DNA of 64,000 bases, from positions 4,376,300-4,440,299 of the forward strand of contig CM030940.1 of assembly GCA_018136815.1 (NCBI GenBank), written 5' to 3'. The notes beneath the pieces are model-generated. The model had not been told where the DNA came from. It searched no databases and was given only the letters and a program-made list of their open reading frames with translations. The stretch is from Isochrysis galbana. Its lineage: Eukaryota > Haptophyta > Isochrysidales > Isochrysidaceae. A program made the position numbers and the translations under genes. This document shows positions 50,009 through 58,958 of the stretch, one piece after another. The stretch's first letter is position 1; every line of letters starts with the position of its first letter.

Positions 50009-50960
50009 TCGAGCGTCCCGCGAGGGAAGGAAGAGAACCTAACGGATAGCGGAGAGTTCCATCCAGGCAAGATGGCCGAGCAATACGCAATACCTAACGA
50101 GACCGAATGGGCGAGGAGCGAACGAAGAATGAAACAATAAATTCGAATGGAGAGCCACGCTCCAAACGCCGAACCACGACGGAAGACGTGACGACCGAGA
50201 TACGAATAATCGAGGATCGATAAGAATAAGAACGCGGAACGACGAGAAACGAGAGAGTCCAGAACGAGAAACGAAGAAATCGAGAATCGAGAGCGGTAAG
50301 AACGCGGAACGACAAGAATCGAGAATCGAGAACGAGAAACGAAGAACGGTAAGAACGCGGAACGACGAGAATCGAGAATCGAGAACAAGAAACGAGGAAC
50401 GGTAAGAACGCGCAACGACGAACGACGAACGATGAACTATAAGAGTAGTGCGCGACGATCGAAGAGACAGGAAGTACCACACCCGTCCGGACGATGAGGT
50501 GTAGAATCGGCGGCCGGCGCGGCAGACCGCAGGACTCAACGCTGCAACCCATCCTCTTCTCTCTTTTACGAGAGTTTTACCTGGATGTTTGGGCGGTGTG
50601 GCGGCACCCAAGTTACAACGCGGCGTCTCCTGTTCTTCGATATATGAGTAGTCGAACGGCCAACGGCAAAAGGCGGCGAGATATCACGACGGGCTCGGCA
50701 CGTCACGCGCGAGCTAAACGACGAGGTACGGGGTTCTCCTGACAGAGCGCAGCGAAAGGGGAGGGAGATCCATCCTCCGTGGTCGAAAGGGGGGCGAGCC
50801 ATACCTCTCTTCCCGCGGGGGGAACTATTCGGCGGCCGCGGGGGGAAAATTCGGCGACCGTGGGGGGGAACTGGAAAAGAATTCCCGTACGTTCCCGTAC
50901 CGCGATCAAACGTAAACGACGGCGTTGAGAGATATCGGAGGGGCGTGACAGTCGCGACCG
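49995..50960. other. Retrotransposon 3' untranslated region with minisatellite
   Basis: Between the pol stop and the 3' LTR. The part at about 50205-50435 is a tandem array of units about 50-60 bp long containing GGTAAGAACGCGGAACGACG and GAGAATCGAGAA. Open frames on the minus strand here are Arg/Ser/Phe-rich products of the repeat. No envelope-like protein was recognised. Confidence 0.7.
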
Positions 50961-53900
50961 TCAGAAGAACGTAGAGGGTGTATCGAGCAGAGAGACGAGG
51001 GTGCGATCCGATGGCGACAGGCGAGCGAAGGCCTCGGAGCGACAGCGAACGAAGGTAGGCGAGGCAAGGGCAGCGTGCGCAAATGCGTGGGAGCCAAACC
51101 ACGGGGACCCGCGCGACGATCCCGACGAGTACCACCACTGCCCGAGGACGAAGACCGCGTGCTGCGGCCGCATCATTGGACCTGCAGGATTGGCAACAGA
51201 CGGGCGGGCTGAGACGGGCAAATGGGAGACATGAGCAATGGGGCCACTGTGCGAGGACGGTGCGAGACGAGGCGAGCGGCGCGGGGCCTGATGATCCGAG
51301 CCGGTGGTCTCGGATCCCACGGGAGCTTCGATCGCGTGCGACGTCGGCGGGGCTGAGACGGTCTGAGATTGTGATTCTGCAGCCCGCTTTCTCATCTGAG
51401 GCTTACGAAGAGGAGGGAAGGGGTGAGCATCATCATAGGCGGTGACGAGCGACTCGCAGCGGCGAAGCAGTTCGGCTAGCGGCTCCCATGTGGCCGCAGC
51501 TTTCGCGTAGCCACGCCATTTGACGAGGTACTGTCGGGAATCGCCTCGACCCTTGCGGTCAAGAAGTGCATCAACCAGATACTCGTCTGCTTGGACGGGA
51601 TCTTCATCTGTGAGGGTATAGTAGGGACGGAGGTCAGTCACATGCACCTCCTCGGAGAGGAGGCGATTTTCTTGGTCGCGTAGTCGGTAGCGGCCAGCGC
51701 CAAGCGCCTCGGCAATGCGATATGGTCCGCTGTAGTGGTAGAGGAGCTTGTTGCGGAGTCCTGGAATCTTGCGAACCACCCTATCACCTGGAGCGAATTG
51801 GATGGGGGGAGAGTGAGTGCGTAGCGTGTCAGCGAGTGCGTCGGCTTGAGACTCTAAAGTTGCATCATAAGCTGCGGCCCACGCCGCCTTTAAACGACAA
51901 TGCATTTTCCAAGCGTACGAGCGAATTTCCTGAGGTAACTCGGGAGATGGACCAGTCTCAGATGGATCAGAAAGCTGGGCAGGCAGGCGAAGCTCACGGC
52001 CATAGAGCAAGGCAGCAGGCGACATGCGGGTTATGCGATTGGCGGAAGCGCGCATGCTCATTAAAAAGAACGGGAGATGATCGACCCAATGACCGCCGCC
52101 TTCATCGGTAGCACGAGCCATGTTGATCAAGGTCTGCTGAGCTCGTTCCACCAGGCCCACACTCTCGTGATGATGAGGTGTGCTTGGCCGCAAGTCGGTG
52201 CCGGTGCGCTCGAGGATGATCGAGGTAAGTTGACTAGCAAGGTTGCTGCCGGAGTCCGAGCGGAGTTGCCTTGGTACTCCGTGCCGAGAAACGACGTACG
52301 ACATGAAGGCGTGAAGAGCGTCGGCACTCGAGGGGTCGCCGTTGTGAGGGGCCGCCTCGATCCAACGAGTGAGCGAGTCCACGAAAACGAGGAGCTTGTC
52401 GAAGCCTCGAGAGCCCTTGATGAAGTCGTGCGTAGGAGCCATCGAGACGACGTCGCAGAAGACGATGTCGAACGGATAGGCGCCGACCTGCGGTCCCTTG
52501 GGGTCTGCGAGGTGGCGGAAGGGTGGCTTAGCTAAAGTGCACTCGTGGCATTGCCGAACGTGCTCAGAGACGTCTGCGTTCATGCCAGGCCAAAAATATC
52601 GGTCTCGTAGAAGGCGCGCCATTCGGTTGTCGCCGAGGTGGCACAGGTGGTCGTGAAAGGCTTCGAGGTAGGCGCGGCGCATCGTCTTCGGCACGTAGAG
52701 GCAGAGCTTCTCGCCGTCTCTCGCCGGCACTCGTCGGTAGAGTAGTCCAGATCGCAACAGGCATCGAGAAGATTCGCGACTAAGCCAACGCAAGCGACGA
52801 TGGTCGAGGTCGGGGTTATGAGGAGCGGAAGAGAGAAAGCGGATGAGGTCGTGGCAGTCGGGGTCCTCGGCCTGTGCCTCTTTGAGCGCCTCGGCGTTAG
52901 GTGTACCGACGTCGAGGTAGGAGAGGTTGATAGAATCCCTGGTCGTAGAGGACATCCTGGACGATCGTTCGTCAGCTTGCAGACTGGATGCCGTGGTGGT
53001 ACGAGAACGAGAGGCGGCGACGGCTGGCGACTGATTATTCGATGCCGTGGTGGAGCGAGAGTTAGGGACGACGGCGGCTAGCAGCTGCCCACCCCCCTGC
53101 TTAGGAGCGGACGTCTCCGACGTCCCATCGTCTGCAGCCACCAAGCGTGACACGCCATCCGCGTCTTTGTGATTAGCGCCCGGCCTGTGCTCGACGGTGA
53201 AGCGATACTCGGACAACTTGAGCGCCCAGCGCATCAGACGCGACGCCGGCCCACCCTGGACGGTGTCCTTCATGGTGTGCAACCAACGGAGAGCTTGGTG
53301 ATCGATGACGAGGCGGAAGTGCCGGCCCCAAAGGTACGGTCGCCAAGTGCGAATGCTTTCCAAGGCAGCAAGAAGCTCCACCTCGGTGGTGGTCCAATGA
53401 CGCTCCGCGGCGGTGAGGCGGCGACCGTAATACGCAACGACATGCTCGTGTCCGTGGTCGTCAACCTGCGACAGGATTCCGCCGATACCCAGGGTACTGG
53501 CCGCGTCCGTTTTGACGATGAACTCCTTGTCGTGACGAGGCGCAGCCAACACTGGAGCAGACGTGATGAGATCGATGAGGCGACGGATCGCTGTCTGGCA
53601 CTCAGGCGACTGAGAGACGGTAGCCACGTCGACGCCCGTACGAGTAAGGTCGGTGAGAGGGGCCGCGACGTGCGCGAAGCCCTTGATGAACCGACGGTAG
53701 TACGAACAAAGGCCGAGAAACGAGCGAACCTTTTCGAGCGAATCGATGTGACGCGGATCGATCGAGCGTACCGCCTCGACTTTCTTGGGGTCCATCTCGA
53801 GACCACGACGAGACACGACGTGCCCGAGGTATTCGCCCTTGATAGCGAACAAGATGCACTTGGAGGCCTTGCATGAGAGACCAGCCCATCGGAGACGCTC

Positions 53901-56900
53901 GAGAACGAGATCGAGACGGTGAAGCATTTGCTCGAAGGAGGTGTCGATGCGTTCCTCAAGCGTGCTGCTTGTGCCTGTCGACCAAATTCCGATGTCGTCC
54001 AGGTACGGCATGCAAATCTCCCACGCGAGGCCCTGGAGCACCGCATCCATGAGACGACACATGTAGGAAGGGCCGGATTGGACGCCGAACGGGAGGTAGT
54101 TGAACTCGTACTTCTGGCGATGGGTGCAGAACGCCGTGATGGGTTTGTCCTCCTCCTTGATAGGCAGACACCAGAAGCCGGAGGCGAGATCGAGCAGGCA
54201 GAGAAACAAAGAATCTCGAGAGCCTTGGCCCCGAGATAGACGATCGATAGCTTCGACGGTGAGCGGGAGAGGACTATCCGAGATACGAAGCTTCGAGTTC
54301 GTGTCGCGATAATCGACACAGAAGCGAACGGATCCGTCCTTCTTGCCGACGAGGACGACCCGCGAAGCCCATGGCGAATTGGACTTACGAATGATGCCTG
54401 CCGCCTCCATCTCGGCGACGTGCTTGTCGACGATGGCACGGCCCTCGTCGCCCATCTTGGACGGAGCGTGCCGGTGGGCTGTAGCACCGGGGAGGAGAGG
54501 CAGCTCGACCTCCATGACGTGCGTGTGCCGAGGGTTCTTCGGGTCGAGAGCGAACGCGTCGATATGCCGTGCCAGCAGGCAGCGTACGCGCTGCCTCTGG
54601 GACGGCGACAATTGCTTGTCGGGATCGATGGTGATAGCGTCGAGGAGCGCGCGCTGTGCCTCAGTGAGCGAGGACTCGGGGTCGTCCCTATCGCCGGCGA
54701 CCGTCGGCCGAGCCTCGTGCAACTTGTACTCGATGTAGGCTGACGCCACCGGCGAGTACGCAGGAAGGGTTACAGGACGTGGTGCCAGGTTCCAGACCGT
54801 GATCAGCACCTCCCCCTCCGGAGTTGGGGTTTCGACGCTAGTGGCGACCATTGGAGGAGAATCGAGGCCGTCACGGGGTGGTAGACGGTCGACGAGGATG
54901 GCGGAGTCGGGGTAGTTTTCGATGATCTCCAGCGGCAGGCGAACGGAGAACGTACCCCTCGATCGCGAGGGGATAGTGATAGGCTGCCTGGTGTACAGAG
55001 CGAACTCTTTCGACGCAACGGCCGACGTAGAGACGTCGGCGAAGAGTGGCTCAATTTCGACGGCGGCAGACGAACGGTTAGGAGACGAAGGTGGACTGCG
55101 AGTGAAGTCGAGACGAGGGGGCGGCTCAAGCTCGGGATCGAGAGGGGGCAATGGAACCGAAGTCGACATTGCCGGCGGCGACTCGCCGTGAGCCTGGCGG
55201 GATGAAACGTTGTCCGAGATAGGAACGAGCGACGACTCCTCTGCCCGTGGCGAGTCGGCGGAGATCACGGCGACAAGCGGTGCAGAGGAGAGACGAGGGC
55301 GAGTGGAGACGAGGGACGGAACGCGACGATTGTTGACCATAAGGGTCAAGCGGCTATCACACCCAGCATCCGGCGACAGTTCGATACAGGCGGCGTATGC
55401 TTCCAGGAAATCGTTTCCCAGGAGAAGCATAGGTGCGCCTTCGACGACGAGGAAACGGTGTCGGAATTCGACACCGGAGAGAGAGAAGACCAACGTGGCG
55501 TAGCCGCGGGTACGGAGGGGGTTACCATCCGGTCCGACAACGGCAGGTCGGTCCGAAGCATGTTCGACTAAGACGCAAGCGTCGCGGGGCAGTGTGGCCA
55601 ACAGCTCGGTGGTTACAACCGAGGGACCGGCTCCCGTGTCGGCTAGAGTCTTGTTGACGGCGAGGGCGGAATCGACGATATAACGAGTAGGGCCCGTGGC
55701 GGAGTGACGGTAAACGATGAGATCGCGAACGTACAGGCAGTGGCGGGGGTATAGGCTTGGCGGCGTGTCGGAGACAAGCCTCGCCGGTACCTCCCTGGTC
55801 AAAGAAGCGACGACAGCAGGCTGGTTGAGAGCAGGTGTGAAACCCGAGGGAACGAAGGCGGCGTGCCGCTGCCTATGGTCGGCAATGACGTCAGCAACGG
55901 AGCGGCGAGCAGGGCGATCGAGCGGAGGCAGCGGTGGGTGCAAGTCCGGCAGGGCACCCAAGCCTAGGCGACATGGCGGCGTAGGGAGAAGAGCGAGGCG
56001 TTCCTGGTCCGACCAGGTAAGACGCAAGGCAGCATGCCAGCCCTTTGGCGTGAACGTGTCCGGAAAGGAAACGGAGGCACACGTCTCCAAGAGAGGAGGC
56101 ATCGGAACGAACGGCAATGAGGACGAGGGAGAGGGAGAGGGAGCAAGGATCGGCAACGGCTCCTCCTCCACCGCAGACGAGTGAAGGCGAACTTCTGCGT
56201 CGAGAGCCGACGCCAGCGACGGAGACAACGGCAGCCAGGTATACGATATCGAGCCTTGCGCCCCGCGCACCGCCGTCCATACACGCCAGCGGTTGCGGAC
56301 CTTGCGAATCATCCGAGCGGGACGGACGGGTAACAACGACGAGCGGGGCGACCCTAGCCACGGCCGCCACCCCATATCAATCGCGGCGACGCTCGAAACA
56401 TTCGAAGGCTCGGAACTGGAACTGGAACCAGCCTGAGCCGCCAACTGGCTTGATTGTAGGTCACGCGCTTGAGATAGGAGAGAGGCGGCGGACGTGGCCG
56501 GACGAGAAGGAGTACGGCGGCAATAGTCCAGAATGACGGGCATCCATTGCATCGCCATCGCACCGGCGATGCCCACGTAGGTGCGGCTGCGCATCGAGCC
56601 GCGATGAGGGGACATGGGAAGGTTTGCCATTGCGTGCTGGCGACCAGGAACAATGCAAGTCGGCATGAGCGGAGGAAAGTTGGGCGAAAGGTAGAGTCCC
56701 GTAGCCTTAGTGTGCCCCGTTCCATGTTGCCATGGATGGACATATTGCGTAGCTTCGAGACCCCCGAGTAGAGACTTAGCGTAGTGGTGCATTTTCGGGT
56801 TCTCCACCGCTAGAAACGGAGCCCCGGCGTTCAGGCGACGGCGGAATTGCTTTGCGGCGGAGATCGTATCGGACATGCGCTGCGGGTTGGAGTGGATCCA

Positions 56901-58310
56901 CCTTAAGCCAGCGTTCGAGAGATAGGTACACGGCGGGTGCGCGATAATCAAGTCCCATCCGAGGTCTTGGACGAGATCCGCGTCCCCTTCGAAGTGCGGA
57001 ACGTAGTCGACGTCGGACGGAAACAAATCGCACGTCGCCACATCAGCGCCAGCAAGCAAAAACATGGACGAGACTACTCCACTCGTCTCGCCGATAATCA
57101 AGACGCGAGGAGGCGAGATGCCGTCGGTCTGCACGGCCTCGACGTCACGCCTTACGTCTCTGAGTGTGACACAAATTTCGTCGAAGTGGATAGGTAGCAC
57201 CTGAGCTGGAGACTCAGGCGATCGGCTAGGGCGCAGAACAAGCTGCGCCGCCTCGGCAATATCTTTCGGCATTACGTGCGCGGCACCGTGGGCGGCGGCG
57301 CGTTGGAAAGCGAGATCGATAACGTACGAGAGGGTCTCGCCCTCCTTCAAGGAAGGGCGAGTGCGCGCGAGATGTACGAGCAAATCTTCAGCGGCCGGAA
57401 CCAAAGTCAGGCACACTGAAAGCTGGCAGAGCGGAACGACAGCGGAAACGGAAACGGGACTGCGAGTGACCGGAATGGACGGAGACGCGGCGGCCAAGGT
57501 GCGAACCATCTGAAAAGAACGGGACACGACGGCCGGAAGAGAGTCGGACGAGAATAGAGCGGGTCGAGAACGGAACAATCGGCGGAATGCGCGTTGCACG
57601 ACGGAGGGTATGTTGGCGAACACCCCTTCGTCAGCTAAGGAAGATTCATCAAACAAGCTAGTCGGTAGCGGTCGCCAACCCAATCGGGTTGGTGCAACCA
57701 TCGTAGGCGGCGCGAGCCAACGGCGAACAGCGAGGGTGTAGGCCACCGTCCATCCGGAGGGGCTAACCTCGCTAGCACGGCCAAGGCAGCTTAAAGGCGA
57801 GTCTCGAGGGAACGAATTGGCCAGTCCATCCAAGATTTGACTGGCGACAGCAGACGGATCGGCAGCGACGGAGCTCAAGGCAAGAATTAGCGTTGAGCGC
57901 TCGAAATCGAGAGCATTGAACGAATGATTCGAGAACGACGAGAGCGACGAAGGAGGTAGCGAACGAACGGCGAGAGAGAACGGAACTCCCGGAGTCGAAT
58001 CGTCCCCACCACATATGAGCAGCTGAGGTTGACTCCGGATCGATTGAACGACTGAAACGAAAACGCGAACTTCGGGAACGACGGGATCGCAACCTAGGGT
58101 AGTATCCCCAGGTTGGAACGACAACAAGAAGGCTTTGCTCAGCCGTCCGAGGGACGGCGAGCTCGTAGATCGGAGGGGCGAAACATTAGAGGCACGAAAT
58201 GAAACGCGAACGGGAGTGACAGAAGTATCGAGAAGCGAAAGGGGTGGCGGTCCAGGCCGCCGAGGAATTGAGAAGTCAACGAAGCATATGGCGGCGGCCT
58301 CGCCTATTCC
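50961..58310 (-). CDS. pol: Pol polyprotein: MTase-like, protease, RT, RNase H, integrase, chromodomain
   Basis: The frame is open from just after the UAG at 58313-58311 and ends at 50961. Residues are numbered from TTG at 58127 (2388 aa). 341-530: cytosine-MTase-like domain with HPPC (397-400) and ENP (442-444). 828-910: aspartic protease, LADTGAG and LLLGNDF. 1240-1440: reverse transcriptase with YLDD (1375-1378). 1535-1655: RNase H with TDAAS, TEVELL and IDHQAL acidic residues. 1820-1870: HHCC zinc finger. 1890-1995: integrase with D1892, D1958 and E1994, a D,D35E spacing. 2188-2235: chromodomain (YLVDALLDRKGR, YLVKWRGY, TWEPLAEL). The 150-residue tail is unrecognised. All catalytic residues appear intact. 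No ATG is needed if pol is made by readthrough from gag. Confidence 0.93.
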   Translation of the reverse strand, partial: GIGEAAAICFVDFSIPRRPGPPPLSLLDTSVTPVRVSFRASNVSPLRSTSSPSLGRLSKAFLLSFQPGDTTLGCDPVVPEVRVFVSVVQSIRSQPQLLICGGDDSTPGVPFSLAVRSLPPSSLSSFSNHSFNALDFERSTLILALSSVAADPSAVASQILDGLANSFPRDSPLSCLGRASEVSPSGWTVAYTLAVRRWLAPPTMVAPTRLGWRPLPTSLFDESSLADEGVFANIPSVVQRAFRRLFRSRPALFSSDSLPAVVSRSFQMVRTLAAASPSIPVTRSPVSVSAVVPLCQLSVCLTLVPAAEDLLVHLARTRPSLKEGETLSYVIDLAFQRAAAHGAAHVMPKDIAEAAQLVLRPSRSPESPAQVLPIHFDEICVTLRDVRRDVEAVQTDGISPPRVLIIGETSGVVSSMFLLAGADVATCDLFPSDVDYVPHFEGDADLVQDLGWDLIIAHPPCTYLSNAGLRWIHSNPQRMSDTISAAKQFRRRLNAGAPFLAVENPKMHHYAKSLLGGLEATQYVHPWQHGTGHTKATGLYLSPNFPPLMPTCIVPGRQHAMANLPMSPHRGSMRSRTYVGIAGAMAMQWMPVILDYCRRTPSRPATSAASLLSQARDLQSSQLAAQAGSSSSSEPSNVSSVAAIDMGWRPWLGSPRSSLLPVRPARMIRKVRNRWRVWTAVRGAQGSISYTWLPLSPSLASALDAEVRLHSSAVEEEPLPILAPSPSPSSSLPFVPMPPLLETCASVSFPDTFTPKGWHAALRLTWSDQERLALLPTPPCRLGLGALPDLHPPLPPLDRPARRSVADVIADHRQRHAAFVPSGFTPALNQPAVVASLTREVPARLVSDTPPSLYPRHCLYVRDLIVYRHSATGPTRYIVDSALAVNKTLADTGAGPSVVTTELLATLPRDACVLVEHASDRPAVVGPDGNPLRTRGYATLVFSLSGVEFRHRFLVVEGAPMLLLGNDFLEAYAACIELSPDAGCDSRLTLMVNNRRVPSLVSTRPRLSSAPLVAVISADSPRAEESSLVPISDNVSSRQAHGESPPAMSTSVPLPPLDPELEPPPRLDFTRSPPSSPNRSSAAVEIEPLFADVSTSAVASKEFALYTRQPITIPSRSRGTFSVRLPLEIIENYPDSAILVDRLPPRDGLDSPPMVATSVETPTPEGEVLITVWNLAPRPVTLPAYSPVASAYIEYKLHEARPTVAGDRDDPESSLTEAQRALLDAITIDPDKQLSPSQRQRVRCLLARHIDAFALDPKNPRHTHVMEVELPLLPGATAHRHAPSKMGDEGRAIVDKHVAEMEAAGIIRKSNSPWASRVVLVGKKDGSVRFCVDYRDTNSKLRISDSPLPLTVEAIDRLSRGQGSRDSLFLCLLDLASGFWCLPIKEEDKPITAFCTHRQKYEFNYLPFGVQSGPSYMCRLMDAVLQGLAWEICMPYLDDIGIWSTGTSSTLEERIDTSFEQMLHRLDLVLERLRWAGLSCKASKCILFAIKGEYLGHVVSRRGLEMDPKKVEAVRSIDPRHIDSLEKVRSFLGLCSYYRRFIKGFAHVAAPLTDLTRTGVDVATVSQSPECQTAIRRLIDLITSAPVLAAPRHDKEFIVKTDAASTLGIGGILSQVDDHGHEHVVAYYGRRLTAAERHWTTTEVELLAALESIRTWRPYLWGRHFRLVIDHQALRWLHTMKDTVQGGPASRLMRWALKLSEYRFTVEHRPGANHKDADGVSRLVAADDGTSETSAPKQGGGQLLAAVVPNSRSTTASNNQSPAVAASRSRTTTASSLQADERSSRMSSTTRDSINLSYLDVGTPNAEALKEAQAEDPDCHDLIRFLSSAPHNPDLDHRRLRWLSRESSRCLLRSGLLYRRVPARDGEKLCLYVPKTMRRAYLEAFHDHLCHLGDNRMARLLRDRYFWPGMNADVSEHVRQCHECTLAKPPFRHLADPKGPQVGAYPFDIVFCDVVSMAPTHDFIKGSRGFDKLLVFVDSLTRWIEAAPHNGDPSSADALHAFMSYVVSRHGVPRQLRSDSGSNLASQLTSIILERTGTDLRPSTPHHHESVGLVERAQQTLINMARATDEGGGHWVDHLPFFLMSMRASANRITRMSPAALLYGRELRLPAQLSDPSETGPSPELPQEIRSYAWKMHCRLKAAWAAAYDATLESQADALADTLRTHSPPIQFAPGDRVVRKIPGLRNKLLYHYSGPYRIAEALGAGRYRLRDQENRLLSEEVHVTDLRPYYTLTDEDPVQADEYLVDALLDRKGRGDSRQYLVKWRGYAKAAATWEPLAELLRRCESLVTAYDDAHPFPPLRKPQMRKRAAESQSQTVSAPPTSHAIEAPVGSETTGSDHQAPRRSPRLAPSSHSGPIAHVSHLPVSARPSVANPAGPMMRPQHAVFVLGQWWYSSGSSRGSPWFGSHAFAHAALASPTFVRCRSEAFARLSPSDRTLVSLLDTPSTFF
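56538..57110 (-). other. Phage/bacterial-type cytosine DNA methyltransferase-like domain within pol
   Basis: Pol residues about 340-530. The order of motifs matches a small C5-MTase-like family common in phages and bacteria. It has a Rossmann start RVLIIGETSGVVSSMF; a CDL-P-D segment with an acidic HFEGDADLVQ; WDLIIAHPPCTYLSNAGLRW, with the PPC Cys as candidate nucleophile; AVENPKMHH in place of ENV; a QYVHPWQHGTGHTKATGLYL block; and SRTYVGIAGAMAMQW near the end. Known C5-MTases use the PC Cys to attack cytosine C6 and the EN Glu to protonate N3. Activity here is inferred, not shown. The domain is in frame and undamaged. Confidence 0.8.
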
Positions 58311-58958
58311 CTAACGGCGGTTGCGGCCGAGGACGACGAGACGACGAAGGTAGGCGCGGTGGGCGTCGGGGATCTCCGGCTCGCCCTCGCAAAGGAAGCG
58401 GATGAACGGCTGGCAGTAGTACGGCGAATGGGCGCCATCGCCTGTCCCATATCGCCAATTGTCGGGGTGGTCGGGACGGGCCGTATCGTGATCGGGAGGA
58501 GCGGGGCGGAAGGCACAATAGGCACAGCCGGTGGCTGTGGTCCATACACCGCCCTCAGACGTAGGGCGCTGCGTGCGGGGCACCTTCATAGACGCGTCGG
58601 TCGGACGGGCCCTGGCGAATGAAGCAGCCAGGTCAGCGTGCCCACAGTAGCGTGACATCGGGTCGAAATCTACCTTAGCATTACGCCAAGATTCCAAATC
58701 CCATTTGGCGCCCTCGGGATGGCCGAGGTTGTCCGAAGGCGGCGCGCAGCGGCGGCTCTTTTGCGATGGCGGTGTGTCGAGAGGTGGGAGTCCACCCTCC
58801 AACTTGGGAGGCGGCTCCCTGGTGTGGTCGGTGCGTCCCTGGTGGGACCGATCTCCATTGCGATTATTTCGAGTATCGGAGCCGCGGCCGCTTCCTGAGG
58901 TAGCGGCCGAGGGTTTGTCGCTTTTGTCCGGAGCTGGCTTCGAGAACCCAGGCGGTCC
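58311..58958 (-). CDS. Gag-pol linker frame (-1 relative to gag) with Cys/His cluster
   Basis: The frame is open from 58958 to the UAG at 58311. It starts with a Gly/Arg/Ser-rich stretch (DKPSATSGSGRGSDTRNNRN), then SRYCGHADL and GCAYCAFRP...GAHSPYYC. The latter gives a CxxC plus HxxxxC arrangement with a long loop, a possible divergent nucleocapsid zinc knuckle. It is in the same frame as pol and separated from it only by one UAG (followed by GGA). The overlap with the gag frame is about 286 nt. Confidence 0.65.
   Translation of the reverse strand, partial: GPPGFSKPAPDKSDKPSAATSGSGRGSDTRNNRNGDRSHQGRTDHTREPPPKLEGGLPPLDTPPSQKSRRCAPPSDNLGHPEGAKWDLESWRNAKVDFDPMSRYCGHADLAASFARARPTDASMKVPRTQRPTSEGGVWTTATGCAYCAFRPAPPDHDTARPDHPDNWRYGTGDGAHSPYYCQPFIRFLCEGEPEIPDAHRAYLRRLVVLGRNRR

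Noticed and set aside
51722-56771. Many plus-strand frames opposite pol (for example 53169-53876, 55717-56184)
   Set aside because: They are antisense shadows of the pol reading frame, with no recognisable domains.
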